A stretch of DNA of 6,432 nt from Campylobacterales bacterium (GCA_026985685.1 JALSQA010000464.1:1-6432), one strand, 5' to 3'; shown: positions 1-6,432, numbered from the stretch's first letter. Program-made: numbers and translations. Notes: generated by a model not told the origin, from the sequence alone.

Positions 1-354
1 TCAAAAACTAAAAAATCAAAACATGCAAATAATTTTTCTATAATATCTTGGAAAAGAATTAAACACTATATAGATTATTTTTTGTTTTTTATAGCAGGAT
101 TTTTTACATATACTCTCTATCATATATTTATAAAATCCAACAAAAAGAAAAAATCGTTTATAGAAAAAATAAAATATGCAAACAAACCAAAAGAACTACT
201 AAAAATTTTACTCTCTTATGATAATAAACTTTTTAATGAAGAGATTTTAATACTAGAACAAGTAATTTACACTAAAAAAAGTTTTTCACTTTCAAAAATC
301 AAAAAAAGCATACTTGAAAAATATATCATTTCTTCTAAGCAATTTGAACTATAA
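1..354 (+). CDS. C-terminal part of a membrane-anchored protein, possibly BatD-like (5' end outside window)
   Basis: The reading frame is open from base 1 to the TAA at 352-354, giving 117 residues with no start needed inside the window, so this is the 3' end of a longer gene. The TTG at 82 is probably an internal leucine codon, because the frame stays open to its left and no ribosome binding site precedes it. The visible part has a short basic stretch, one hydrophobic segment at about residues 23-45 of the fragment (rich in F, I, Y and L), then a strongly lysine-rich tail of about 70 residues. By the positive-inside rule the tail is cytoplasmic, which puts the missing N-terminal part in the periplasm. 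One C-terminal membrane anchor followed by a helical tail containing a KPKELLKILL stretch resembles BatD proteins of the Bat aerotolerance cluster. That identity is a guess from architecture and a short motif. The gene looks unrelated to the molybdoenzyme operon 165 bases downstream. Confidence 0.6.
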   Translation, partial: SKTKKSKHANNFSIISWKRIKHYIDYFLFFIAGFFTYTLYHIFIKSNKKKKSFIEKIKYANKPKELLKILLSYDNKLFNEEILILEQVIYTKKSFSLSKIKKSILEKYIISSKQFEL

Positions 355-380
355 AATTTAAATTATTACTTTTATATAAG

Positions 381-417
381 TGCGTAAAATAAAAACAAAT
401 TTTAAAAATTTTACACA
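381..417. repeat. Imperfect inverted repeat in the intergenic region (weak terminator or operator)
   Basis: TGcGTAAAAT (381-390) is mirrored by ATTTTACaCA (408-417), giving 10-base arms with one mismatch around a 17-base AT-only-plus-one-C spacer, followed by TTTTGA. The spacer can itself pair (AAATTTT against AAAATTT). It lies 27 bases after the upstream stop and about 40 bases before the candidate -10 box. It could therefore be a weak terminator for the upstream gene or a binding dyad for a regulator of the molybdoenzyme operon. In AT-rich DNA such dyads also occur by chance. Confidence 0.3.
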
Positions 418-435
418 TTTTGATAAGAATATAAG

Positions 436-470
436 TTTCGTTTATACTCTTGTGAGATATAATAATCAGG
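436..470 (+). promoter_or_regulatory. Candidate sigma-70-type promoter for the molybdoenzyme operon
   Basis: A perfect TATAAT lies at 458-463. No good TTGACA sits about 17 bases upstream, but the upstream DNA is T-rich (TTTCGTTTATACT at 436-448), as is typical of Campylobacterota promoters that lack a conserved -35 box. Transcription would start near 470 and give a leader of about 50 bases before the ATG at 519. TATACT at 443-448 is an alternative -10. No sigma-54 (GG-N10-GC) element was seen. The assignment rests on one hexamer in AT-rich sequence. Confidence 0.4.
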
Positions 471-484
471 TTATATTAAATTTT

Positions 485-501
485 ATTATCTTATAGATAA
501 T
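485..501 (+). promoter_or_regulatory. Small AT-rich hairpin in the operon leader, just before the Shine-Dalgarno
   Basis: ATTATCT (485-491) and AGATAAT (495-501) form a perfect 7-bp inverted repeat with a 3-base loop. It ends six bases before the AAGGAGG ribosome binding site at 508-514. It is too AT-rich and too weak to be a terminator. It could be a small operator dyad or a leader structure, or chance. Confidence 0.25.
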
Positions 502-518
502 TTTTATAAGGAGGACTT

Positions 519-1157
519 ATGAAGTTAGGCTTTTTAGTAGACCTCGATCTTTGCATGGGATGTAAAGGTTGTGAGGTAGCTTGTAAAGTTGAGAATGAAG
601 TGCCTGTTGGGTCATGGCGACTTCGTGTTAAGTATGTGGATCAGGGAACATTTCCCGATACTTCCAGAACATTTACACCGCTTAGATGTAATCATTGCGA
701 ATCAGCACCTTGTGAGAGGATCTGTCCTGTAAGTGCGTTACACTATCTTGAAAATGGTATTGTTAATATCGATAGTTCCAGATGTATCGGTTGTGCTGGA
801 TGTATTATGGCTTGCCCATATGGTGCAATTTATATGGATCCAGAAACAAATACAGCTGATAAATGTACCTACTGTGCACATAGAATTGAAGGTGGTTTGA
901 TGCCAGCTTGTGTTGTAGCGTGTCCTGTAGAGGCAAACATTTTTGGTGATATAGAAGATCCTATGAGTAATATCAGTCGTTATATCAGTAAAGATAAGCG
1001 TGTTCAAGTAAGAAAACCTGAGAAAAACACTAAACCTAAACATTTTTATGTTGGTGGTGGTCAAGCACAACTTAATCCACTTGCTGCAAAACGTGAAGAT
1101 GGTTATACGCTTTTTAGCAATATTACACACCTTAAACACATAGGAGGACACCACTAA
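519..1157 (+). CDS. Four-cluster [4Fe-4S] electron-transfer subunit of a molybdopterin oxidoreductase (PsrB/NrfC/TtrB/DmsB family)
   Basis: This 212-residue protein would wire the catalytic subunit to the quinone-interacting membrane subunit. Sixteen cysteines fall in four groups: C12-C15-C18-C22, C57-C60-C65-C69, C89-C92-C95-C99 and C116-C119-C131-C135. This is the classical arrangement for four [4Fe-4S] clusters in complex iron-sulfur molybdoenzymes. The segment after the last group (CPVEANIFGDIEDPMS, from C135) matches the conserved end of the fold. There is no signal peptide, so it is probably exported as a passenger with the Tat-targeted catalytic subunit, as known for PsrB and DmsB-type subunits. 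The C-terminal tail holds a GGGQAQLNPLAA stretch and ends in GGHH. The ATG at 519 is fixed by AAGGAGG at 508-514. Its stop overlaps the next start (TAATG). It is the first gene of the operon. Family assignment is secure, but the specific complex is not. Confidence 0.93.
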   Translation: MKLGFLVDLDLCMGCKGCEVACKVENEVPVGSWRLRVKYVDQGTFPDTSRTFTPLRCNHCESAPCERICPVSALHYLENGIVNIDSSRCIGCAGCIMACPYGAIYMDPETNTADKCTYCAHRIEGGLMPACVVACPVEANIFGDIEDPMSNISRYISKDKRVQVRKPEKNTKPKHFYVGGGQAQLNPLAAKREDGYTLFSNITHLKHIGGHH

Positions 1158-2053
1158 TGCATACAGAAACAATTAATCATGCAATCGTTACATTAGATGT
1201 TGCACTACCTGGTATTGTTTGGGGATGGATGATTACACTCAATCTCTGGGCAAAAAGTATTGCAACTGGTACTGTTTTAGTTGGAGGATTTTTACTAGCT
1301 AGATATAGTGAAGATAATCTTAAAGGATTAAAAAATATTTTACCTGTAGTTGCATTTATATTTTTAAATATCTTTTTACTCTTTACGCTACTTGATTTGC
1401 ATCAACCATTTAGAATGATCAATATCTTTTTACATCCACATTTTACTTCTGCTATTACAGTAGGTGCCTGGATGGCTACTGTTTTAACAGGTATTATTGC
1501 GTTCATGTCATTTTTGGTTATCATCAAAAAAGAGACTGACGGAATTTACAATACACTTTTAAAAGCAGCTATTGTACTTGCTATTCCTGTAACACTTTAT
1601 ACTGCTGCTATCATGGGTGAAGCTAGTGCTAGAGAATTATGGCAAACACCAGCAGAATTGATACAAATGGCTTTAGCTGCATTTGTAGCAGGTTCAGCAA
1701 CTTTAGCTTTTTTTAGCGGTTCATGGACAAAAGATGCAAAACGTGATTTAGCAATTATCCTTGCTGTTAGTGCATTTTTATCATTTATCATGTATATGGG
1801 TGAATATTATCTTTCATTTAAATCAGAAGAAGCAGAAGCTACATTAGCTTACGTTCAAACAGGTGGAGCATATCACACACTCTTTTGGCTTGGTCAAGTA
1901 ATTGGCTATATTTTACCATTTTTTATCGCTATTGGTGCAATTAGAAATGGAAATGGTGCAATGTTAAAGCTTGCAGCAATTTTAGCACTTATTGGTCTAT
2001 TTATTGCAAAACATGTATGGCTAATCATTCCACAATTATTATCGTTAAGTTAA
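1157..2053 (+). CDS. NrfD/PsrC-family polytopic membrane subunit (quinol/quinone-interacting anchor)
   Basis: This 298-residue hydrophobic protein has about eight predicted transmembrane helices, at roughly residues 18-47, 60-80, 99-123, 134-155, 166-187, 196-218, 238-262 and 270-296. Family signatures are the first-helix pattern W24..LN29.W31.KS34, the DLHQP motif at 80-84 after helix 2, the SxxxxGxW pattern at 98-105, and YTAAIMGE (148-155) followed by W162-Q-T-P165. NrfD/PsrC proteins bind no haem and exchange electrons with menaquinone through a pocket near the periplasmic face, passing them to or from the four-cluster subunit. Eight helices resemble PsrC. The ATG at 1157 overlaps the upstream stop by one base and follows AGGAGG at 1142-1147, so it is translationally coupled to its partner. 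Family membership is confident. Whether it reduces or oxidises the quinone pool cannot be seen. Confidence 0.9.
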   Translation: MHTETINHAIVTLDVALPGIVWGWMITLNLWAKSIATGTVLVGGFLLARYSEDNLKGLKNILPVVAFIFLNIFLLFTLLDLHQPFRMINIFLHPHFTSAITVGAWMATVLTGIIAFMSFLVIIKKETDGIYNTLLKAAIVLAIPVTLYTAAIMGEASARELWQTPAELIQMALAAFVAGSATLAFFSGSWTKDAKRDLAIILAVSAFLSFIMYMGEYYLSFKSEEAEATLAYVQTGGAYHTLFWLGQVIGYILPFFIAIGAIRNGNGAMLKLAAILALIGLFIAKHVWLIIPQLLSLS

Positions 2054-2058
2054 GGAGG
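2052..2058 (+). promoter_or_regulatory. Shine-Dalgarno overlapping the stop codon of the membrane subunit
   Basis: AAGGAGG starts inside the TAA stop of the preceding gene (2051-2053) and lies 10 bases before the ATG at 2069. This fixes the start of the catalytic subunit and suggests that terminating ribosomes feed its translation. Confidence 0.8.
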
Positions 2059-2068
2059 AACATAGAAA

Positions 2069-5000
2069 ATGTTTTTAGAAAGTAGAAGAAAATTTTTAAA
2101 AGGTACTGCATATGGTGTAGCAGGTGCTTCTGTCGCAGCAGGTGTGTTTTCCTCTGTTGTAGCAGAAGAGACAAAAGAAACTTCAAAGTTTACAGCTACT
2201 CCAGATTCACTACATTTTTACCCTTCAGTAGACGAATGGGATAGCTACAAAGAACTTGATGGTGATGACTGGAAAAGAGGTGGAGTAGGCAGAAATGGTG
2301 TTGAATCAGAAAAAAACCCAGATGGAATCAAAGTAAATGATTTCACTATTGTCCCAACTGCCTGTTCAAACTGTGAAGCTGGTTGTGGTCTGACTGCCTG
2401 GGTAGATAAAAAGACACTAACAGTTAGAAAATATATGGGTAATCCACTTCATACAGGAAGCCGTGGTAGAAACTGTGCTAAAGGGTATGGTACTATGAGT
2501 CAAATGTATGATCCAGATCGTATTCCTTTCCCTATCAAAAGAGCACCAGGTTCTAAAAGAGGTGACGGTAAATGGATAAGAATCACTTGGGATCAAGCAC
2601 TTAAAGAGATCGGTCAAAAAATGCATGATACTTTAAAAGTAGGTGATGAACTCTCTAAAAAATATATCATGTATCATGTAGGTCGTCCAAATGAAAATGG
2701 ATTTACAGGTCGTGTCCCTGCAATGCTTGGTGTTGATGGTTCAGATTCGCATACCAATATCTGTTCAGCAGGAGCAAGAGAAGGTTCAATCCAATGGGCA
2801 AATGATGATAGAAACTCACCAGATTGGGCAAATGCAAAATTGATTTTCCTTCAATCATCTCATGCAGCAGATGCAGGACACTACTTCCAACAATCTGCAG
2901 GTTTAATCGCTGATGCAAGAAAAAGAGGTGCTAAAATGGTCGTTATAGATCCTAGACTCTCAAATTCTGCTGGTATTGCTGACCTTTGGCTTAGTCCTTG
3001 GCCTGGAACTGAAGCAGCTCTGTATCTACACTATGTAAATAGAATTTTAAATGAAGATAATATAAATGGCAAAAGCCTTGTAGATCATAAATTTATGAAA
3101 AACTGGGTCAACTGGGATAAACTAATGGCTGATGATGCCTATCTTCAAAAAATGCTTGAATATGGATATATCAAATCTATTCCTGAGAAAAAAGATTATC
3201 CTGCATTTATTGAGATGATGAAAGATATTTATGCACCTTATACGAAAGAATTTACAGTTAAAGAGTGTAAGCTTGAAGGTCAAGAAGATAAGTTAGATGA
3301 ACTATTTGACATGATTGTAGATGCTGGGCCTAGAATAGCTACTTATCTTTGGAGAGCAGGAACTATCGGTCACAGAGGTGGCTGGATGAATACCAGAGCT
3401 GGTTTCCTTCTTATGGCATTAGTTGGTGCTATGGCTGGTGATATCGGTGGTGTAAGCTGGCACCATTGGCATGAAATATCTGTTGGTGGAAAAGGTGATA
3501 AAGCTACAGTTGCAGGTAAATACCCAGGAAAAGTAGATGTATGGAACGAATTGGCATGGCCACCTGAATATCCTCTTTCAACTTATGAAATGAGTATGAT
3601 CTTACCACACATGCTAGCAGATGAAGAGTGGCAAAAGAAATGGCGAGACAAAGGTGTCATGGTTCCTGAAAAATTAGCTGTTTGGATTCCAAGGATGTAT
3701 AATCCAGTATGGATTAACCCAGATGGATTTAGATGGATTGATGTTCTCAAAAATGAGAAAAAAATGGAAATGACACTAAATCTTTCTCCAACATGGAGTG
3801 AAACAAACTGGTTTTGTGACTATGTCCTTCCAGTAGGTCTAGCAGGTGAAAGACACGATCAACAGTCATCACCAACAAAACCAGAAAGATGGACAGCATT
3901 TAGACAGCCCGCACTAAGAGTAACAATGGAAAAAATGGGATGGAAACCAAAACGACCAGAACGTGCAACTCTTGAAGCACATATTAAAGCAGGTCTTGGT
4001 GAAATTTGGGAAGAAAATGAATTTTACTTCAATCTTCTTTACTATCATGTTGATCCAGATGGAAGCTTAGGTATTCAAAAACATACAGCAAGTAAAAAAG
4101 ATCCTAGCCGTCCTGTTACAATAGCTGAATATTATGATGCTGCATTTGCACTACTGCCAAATTTAGTTGTAGCAGCTAAAAAAGAGTATCCGCATAGTGA
4201 GTTCCCTTGTTATGAATACATGAGAGATCATGGTGCTTGGACTGAAGAAACAGATGTTTACAGACCACAAGAAAATAAACTTAAAATCGATAAAGAGAAA
4301 AAGACTATCACTGCTCATGGTCACACTTATGAAGCTAAAGATGTCAAACAAGATAATTCTGGTGTACTATGGGCTGAACACGAAGGTGAAAAACATTCAA
4401 TTGGTGTAGAAATTGAAGGTGAATTTTATCAAGGTTTCCATACTCTGGATAAAAAACTTGATTTTTACTGTGATTGGTTTGCAAATGATTGGAAATGGCC
4501 TGAATATGGTATACCAATCTATCCAAAAAGCAAAGGTGAAAGAAAGAAAATGGTTCATGTTGTGACACAAGTTCACCATGATTTCATGGAAAAAGATAAT
4601 GAATTTGCACTCAATACAATATACAGACTTCCATATAATATTCACACTAGATCTGTGAATTCAAAACATTTGATGGAAATCAGCCAAAATCACAATCCTG
4701 TATGGATTTATACAAAAGATGCCCAAAAACTAGGTATTAAAAATAGAGAACCAGTTAAAGTACGTATTGTTGATACTGTTAGTGGACTCGAAAGTGGTTA
4801 TTTTATAGGAATGGCAATTGTAACAGAAGCTACAAGACCAGGAGTGTTGGCTTGTTCACATCACGCTGGTAGATGGAAAGTGAAAAATGCAGTATCTATT
4901 CCAGGATTTAAACATAAATTAGGTGTTATGGGAATGGGTGCACCATTGTATGAAATAAAAGATGATGGTACAGAAGCAACTATGACAGCAAAAGGTGGCA

Positions 5001-5350
5001 TCAAACCAATGAAACCTTGGCAGTTTAAAGAGTACAACAAAGATCTTGACAATATCTGGTGGGATGGACTTACTGGTGCTTGGCAAAATGCCGTAGCTCC
5101 TGTACATCCTGATCCAATTGCTGGTAATCACGGATGGCATCAAAAAGTTATCTTAGAAAAAGCCGGTGAGAAAGATAAAATTGGTGATATCTATGTTAAT
5201 TATGAAAACAATTTCAAAACTTTCCAAGTTTGGAGAGATACATTGACAAGACCACTAGAAGCTGGTGATAAACTTAGACGACCTAGACATATAAAACGTC
5301 CAGGTGCTAAACTTTCAGATAAAGCTTATTCAATTTCGATAAAATCGTAA
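2069..5350 (+). CDS. Tat-exported molybdopterin oxidoreductase catalytic subunit (DMSO reductase superfamily, substrate unassigned)
   Basis: This 1093-residue protein is the catalytic subunit of the complex. It begins with a twin-arginine signal (SRRKFLKG at 5-12, hydrophobic run to about 31, likely cleavage after VVA32), so it acts in the periplasm. One [4Fe-4S] cluster is bound by C99-x2-C102-x3-C106-x29-C136, followed by AKG. The likely molybdenum ligand is C232 in SHTNICSAGAREG. The Mo-bis-MGD core follows, including the SPTWSETNWFCDYVLP segment (573-588), the usual position of the T-A-x-x-A-D-VVLP motif. GFHTLDKKLDFY (789-800) corresponds to the TPSGKxEFYS element. A C-terminal MGD-binding domain spans about 840-980 (NHNPVWI near 876, ACSHHAGRW at 928-936). 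At 1093 residues it is longer than PsrA/PhsA (about 750) and near or above TtrA. The extra length lies mainly between 588 and 840 and in the C-terminal tail. B-C-A order is known from ttrBCA and srdBCA. Tetrathionate, selenate, polysulfide or another oxyanion is possible, as is oxidation instead of reduction. Superfamily is certain, substrate is not. Confidence 0.93.
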   Translation: MFLESRRKFLKGTAYGVAGASVAAGVFSSVVAEETKETSKFTATPDSLHFYPSVDEWDSYKELDGDDWKRGGVGRNGVESEKNPDGIKVNDFTIVPTACSNCEAGCGLTAWVDKKTLTVRKYMGNPLHTGSRGRNCAKGYGTMSQMYDPDRIPFPIKRAPGSKRGDGKWIRITWDQALKEIGQKMHDTLKVGDELSKKYIMYHVGRPNENGFTGRVPAMLGVDGSDSHTNICSAGAREGSIQWANDDRNSPDWANAKLIFLQSSHAADAGHYFQQSAGLIADARKRGAKMVVIDPRLSNSAGIADLWLSPWPGTEAALYLHYVNRILNEDNINGKSLVDHKFMKNWVNWDKLMADDAYLQKMLEYGYIKSIPEKKDYPAFIEMMKDIYAPYTKEFTVKECKLEGQEDKLDELFDMIVDAGPRIATYLWRAGTIGHRGGWMNTRAGFLLMALVGAMAGDIGGVSWHHWHEISVGGKGDKATVAGKYPGKVDVWNELAWPPEYPLSTYEMSMILPHMLADEEWQKKWRDKGVMVPEKLAVWIPRMYNPVWINPDGFRWIDVLKNEKKMEMTLNLSPTWSETNWFCDYVLPVGLAGERHDQQSSPTKPERWTAFRQPALRVTMEKMGWKPKRPERATLEAHIKAGLGEIWEENEFYFNLLYYHVDPDGSLGIQKHTASKKDPSRPVTIAEYYDAAFALLPNLVVAAKKEYPHSEFPCYEYMRDHGAWTEETDVYRPQENKLKIDKEKKTITAHGHTYEAKDVKQDNSGVLWAEHEGEKHSIGVEIEGEFYQGFHTLDKKLDFYCDWFANDWKWPEYGIPIYPKSKGERKKMVHVVTQVHHDFMEKDNEFALNTIYRLPYNIHTRSVNSKHLMEISQNHNPVWIYTKDAQKLGIKNREPVKVRIVDTVSGLESGYFIGMAIVTEATRPGVLACSHHAGRWKVKNAVSIPGFKHKLGVMGMGAPLYEIKDDGTEATMTAKGGIKPMKPWQFKEYNKDLDNIWWDGLTGAWQNAVAPVHPDPIAGNHGWHQKVILEKAGEKDKIGDIYVNYENNFKTFQVWRDTLTRPLEAGDKLRRPRHIKRPGAKLSDKAYSISIKS

Positions 5351-5357
5351 TACTACA

Positions 5358-5382
5358 AAAGGAGGAGTTTCCCTCCTCCTTT
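5358..5382. terminator. 10-bp perfect hairpin between the catalytic subunit and chaperone genes (attenuator or leaky terminator)
   Basis: AAAGGAGGAG (5358-5367) pairs perfectly with CTCCTCCTTT (5373-5382) around a TTTCC loop, starting 8 bases after the catalytic-subunit stop. Seven of the pairs are the GC-rich GGAGGAG/CTCCTCC block. On the + strand it is followed only by AATT, so it lacks a proper U-tract. On the - strand the stem runs into TTTTG. It most likely allows partial readthrough into the chaperone gene or protects the 3' end of the structural-gene mRNA. The purine arm resembles a Shine-Dalgarno but has no start codon at a suitable distance. Confidence 0.65.
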
Positions 5383-5415
5383 AATTCCAATCAAACACAA
5401 AACAAGAGGACATAT

Positions 5416-6030
5416 ATGCAAAACAAATTGATTCAAACCAAACAAAGAGAATTTTTTTATGCACTTTATTCAAGACTATTTATGAAAGAAGTTGATTTAG
5501 ATTTTTTAAAAAAATTAGAAAATAAAGATATAAAAGAGTTCTTTCCAAATCTTTATGATTGGGACTTATATAAAACTATTGGAAAAGAAGAGTTAATTCA
5601 AAGCCATTTAAATGTTGATTTTGCAGAAATTTCATTAGTCAATCTTATCCCTTATGAGAGTTTTTATACTAGAGAAGATGGTATGATTGAAAGTGGTGGA
5701 GATAATCCTATTTACCAATTTTATGAAGAATTTGATTATATAGTAGATAAAGAGATTGCAAGAGTAGTTTCTCCTGATCATATTGGTGTTGAATTGGAAT
5801 TTATGTATATGTTATGTCAAGCACAGGCAAAAGCATATGATAACCATGATGAATTAGCAGCCCAGAAATTAAATCAATTACAAAAATCTTTTATGGAAAA
5901 ACATCTTCTGCAATGGATACCACTTTATCTAATAAATGTCAAAAATGAGGCACAAACACCACTTTATCATGATGGTGCTATGACAGGATTAGAATTTTTA
6001 CTAAACGATTACGAATACCTCAATGCATAA
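5416..6030 (+). CDS. TorD/DmsD/NarJ-family molybdoenzyme maturation chaperone
   Basis: This 204-residue, mostly helical, soluble cytoplasmic protein lacks a signal peptide and membrane segments. It shows the family's signature elements: IPYESFY at 78-84, PDHIGVEL at 120-127 (the conserved acidic-x-DHIxxEL motif) and FMEKHLLQW at 159-167. Length matches TorD/DmsD proteins of about 200 residues. Known family members bind the Tat signal and apo-form of a specific molybdoenzyme, prevent early export and help insert the cofactor. Here the client is most simply the upstream 1093-residue subunit, although chaperones of this kind can also belong to a downstream enzyme. The ATG at 5416 follows AGAGGA at 5405-5410, a weaker ribosome binding site than those of the structural genes, and lies beyond the hairpin at 5358-5382. 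Both fit a lower expression level. The stop overlaps the next gene by 8 bases. Confidence 0.88.
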   Translation: MQNKLIQTKQREFFYALYSRLFMKEVDLDFLKKLENKDIKEFFPNLYDWDLYKTIGKEELIQSHLNVDFAEISLVNLIPYESFYTREDGMIESGGDNPIYQFYEEFDYIVDKEIARVVSPDHIGVELEFMYMLCQAQAKAYDNHDELAAQKLNQLQKSFMEKHLLQWIPLYLINVKNEAQTPLYHDGAMTGLEFLLNDYEYLNA

Positions 6031-6432
6031 TCTAAAAATCGACCTTGGCAATTGTGTCAAAGTTTTTGCAAAAAATTCCACATGTACTAAATGTGAAGAA
6101 ATATGCCCTCATAATGCAATAAGTTACCTTGAAAATGTTCCAAACATCAATGATCAATGTATTGATTGTGGTGCTTGTATAGGCGTATGCCCTACAGAGG
6201 CAATATCTCTAAAAACATTTGATACTTTAGAATTTATCTTTTCATTTTTAGAAAATAATGAATCACTTATTAGCTGTAAAAAAAATATACCTTGTTTAGC
6301 AACATTAAGTGTAGAAAATTTAATATCACTAGCTTTATTGTCTAAAGAAACAATCTTAGATTTAGGACATTGTGCAATATGTCCTATAACAGATCCTCTT
6401 TTAAACCAAATCAATACAAATATTCTTGAAGC
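6023..6432 (+). CDS. 2[4Fe-4S] ferredoxin-like protein with an extra cysteine region (3' end outside window)
   Basis: The frame starts at the ATG at 6023, inside the end of the chaperone gene, and is open to the window edge (136 complete codons). The only upstream in-frame room is 18 bases after a TAA at 6002-6004, so this ATG is well supported. No Shine-Dalgarno is visible, which suggests translational coupling. One cluster is bound by C11 with C21-x2-C24-x3-C28-P, and a second by C46-x2-C49-x2-C52-x3-C56-P. After a linker come four more cysteines: C85 and C91 (SCKKNIPCLATLS), then C117 and C120 (GHCAICP). They could hold a further cluster or metal, so this is more than a simple ferredoxin. 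There is no signal peptide, so it is cytoplasmic. Its coupling to the chaperone suggests a part in molybdoenzyme maturation or in electron supply to a downstream enzyme. Its function is not established. Confidence 0.85.
   Translation, partial: MHNLKIDLGNCVKVFAKNSTCTKCEEICPHNAISYLENVPNINDQCIDCGACIGVCPTEAISLKTFDTLEFIFSFLENNESLISCKKNIPCLATLSVENLISLALLSKETILDLGHCAICPITDPLLNQINTNILE

Noticed and set aside
82..84. TTG as the start of the first gene
   Set aside because: The same frame is open all the way to base 1, and there is no purine-rich ribosome binding site before the TTG, so the gene more likely starts outside the window.
397..412. AAATTTTAAAAATTTT palindrome as a rho-independent terminator
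   Set aside because: It is pure A/T with almost no loop, so it would not form a stable terminator; it is treated only as the spacer of the larger dyad.
420..433. FNR/CRP-like site (TTGAT-AAGA-ATATA)
   Set aside because: Only the left half matches TTGAT-N4-ATCAA; the right half does not, and such half-sites are common in AT-rich DNA.
738..1172. 144-codon open frame on the - strand across the ferredoxin-subunit gene
   Set aside because: It is antisense to a gene with sixteen perfectly placed cysteines. Its composition (many Thr, Ser, Cys and Ile) is what reverse-reading of that gene gives, and it has no ribosome binding site.
4344..4645. Two overlapping - strand open frames within the catalytic-subunit gene
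   Set aside because: They lie wholly inside a clearly coding gene, show no recognisable motif and overlap each other in different frames.
6154..6414. 86-codon - strand open frame at the right edge
   Set aside because: The + strand here encodes a ferredoxin with intact cluster motifs starting at 6023; the - strand frame is its shadow.

Overview
The window is low-GC DNA with strong AAGGAGG-type ribosome binding sites and tightly packed genes. Together with the gene types, this suggests an anaerobic or microaerophilic member of the Campylobacterota (Sulfurimonas, Sulfurospirillum or Arcobacter-like). That placement is inferred from style and gene content, not from a marker gene.

Layout, all genes on the + strand. 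Bases 1-354 hold the 3' end of a membrane-anchored protein that enters from the left, possibly BatD-like. Bases 355-518 are an AT-rich intergenic region with a dyad, a TATAAT -10 candidate, a small hairpin and a strong Shine-Dalgarno. Bases 519-5350 encode a three-subunit complex iron-sulfur molybdoenzyme in the order B-C-A: a four-cluster ferredoxin subunit (212 aa), an NrfD/PsrC-type quinone-interacting membrane subunit (298 aa) and a large twin-arginine-exported molybdopterin catalytic subunit (1093 aa). A perfect 10-bp GC-containing hairpin (5358-5382) follows. Next come a TorD/NarJ-type maturation chaperone (5416-6030) and, overlapping it by 8 bases, a 2[4Fe-4S] ferredoxin-like gene that runs off the right edge (6023-6432).

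How they fit together: the chaperone probably holds the cytoplasmic apo-catalytic subunit until the molybdenum cofactor is loaded. The folded subunit is then exported by Tat, with the signal-less B subunit probably carried along. At the outer face of the inner membrane, electrons would pass between the quinone pool (C), the four clusters of B, and the N-terminal cluster and molybdenum site of A. The direction and substrate cannot be fixed from sequence. The gene order matches tetrathionate reductase (ttrBCA) and the Bacillus selenate reductase (srdBCA). The B and C subunits look like those of polysulfide/thiosulfate reductases. A sulfur-, selenium- or arsenic-oxyanion respiratory enzyme is the best general guess. 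The most interesting points are the unassigned 1093-aa catalytic subunit, the hairpin separating structural genes from the chaperone, and the extra cysteine region in the terminal ferredoxin-like protein.
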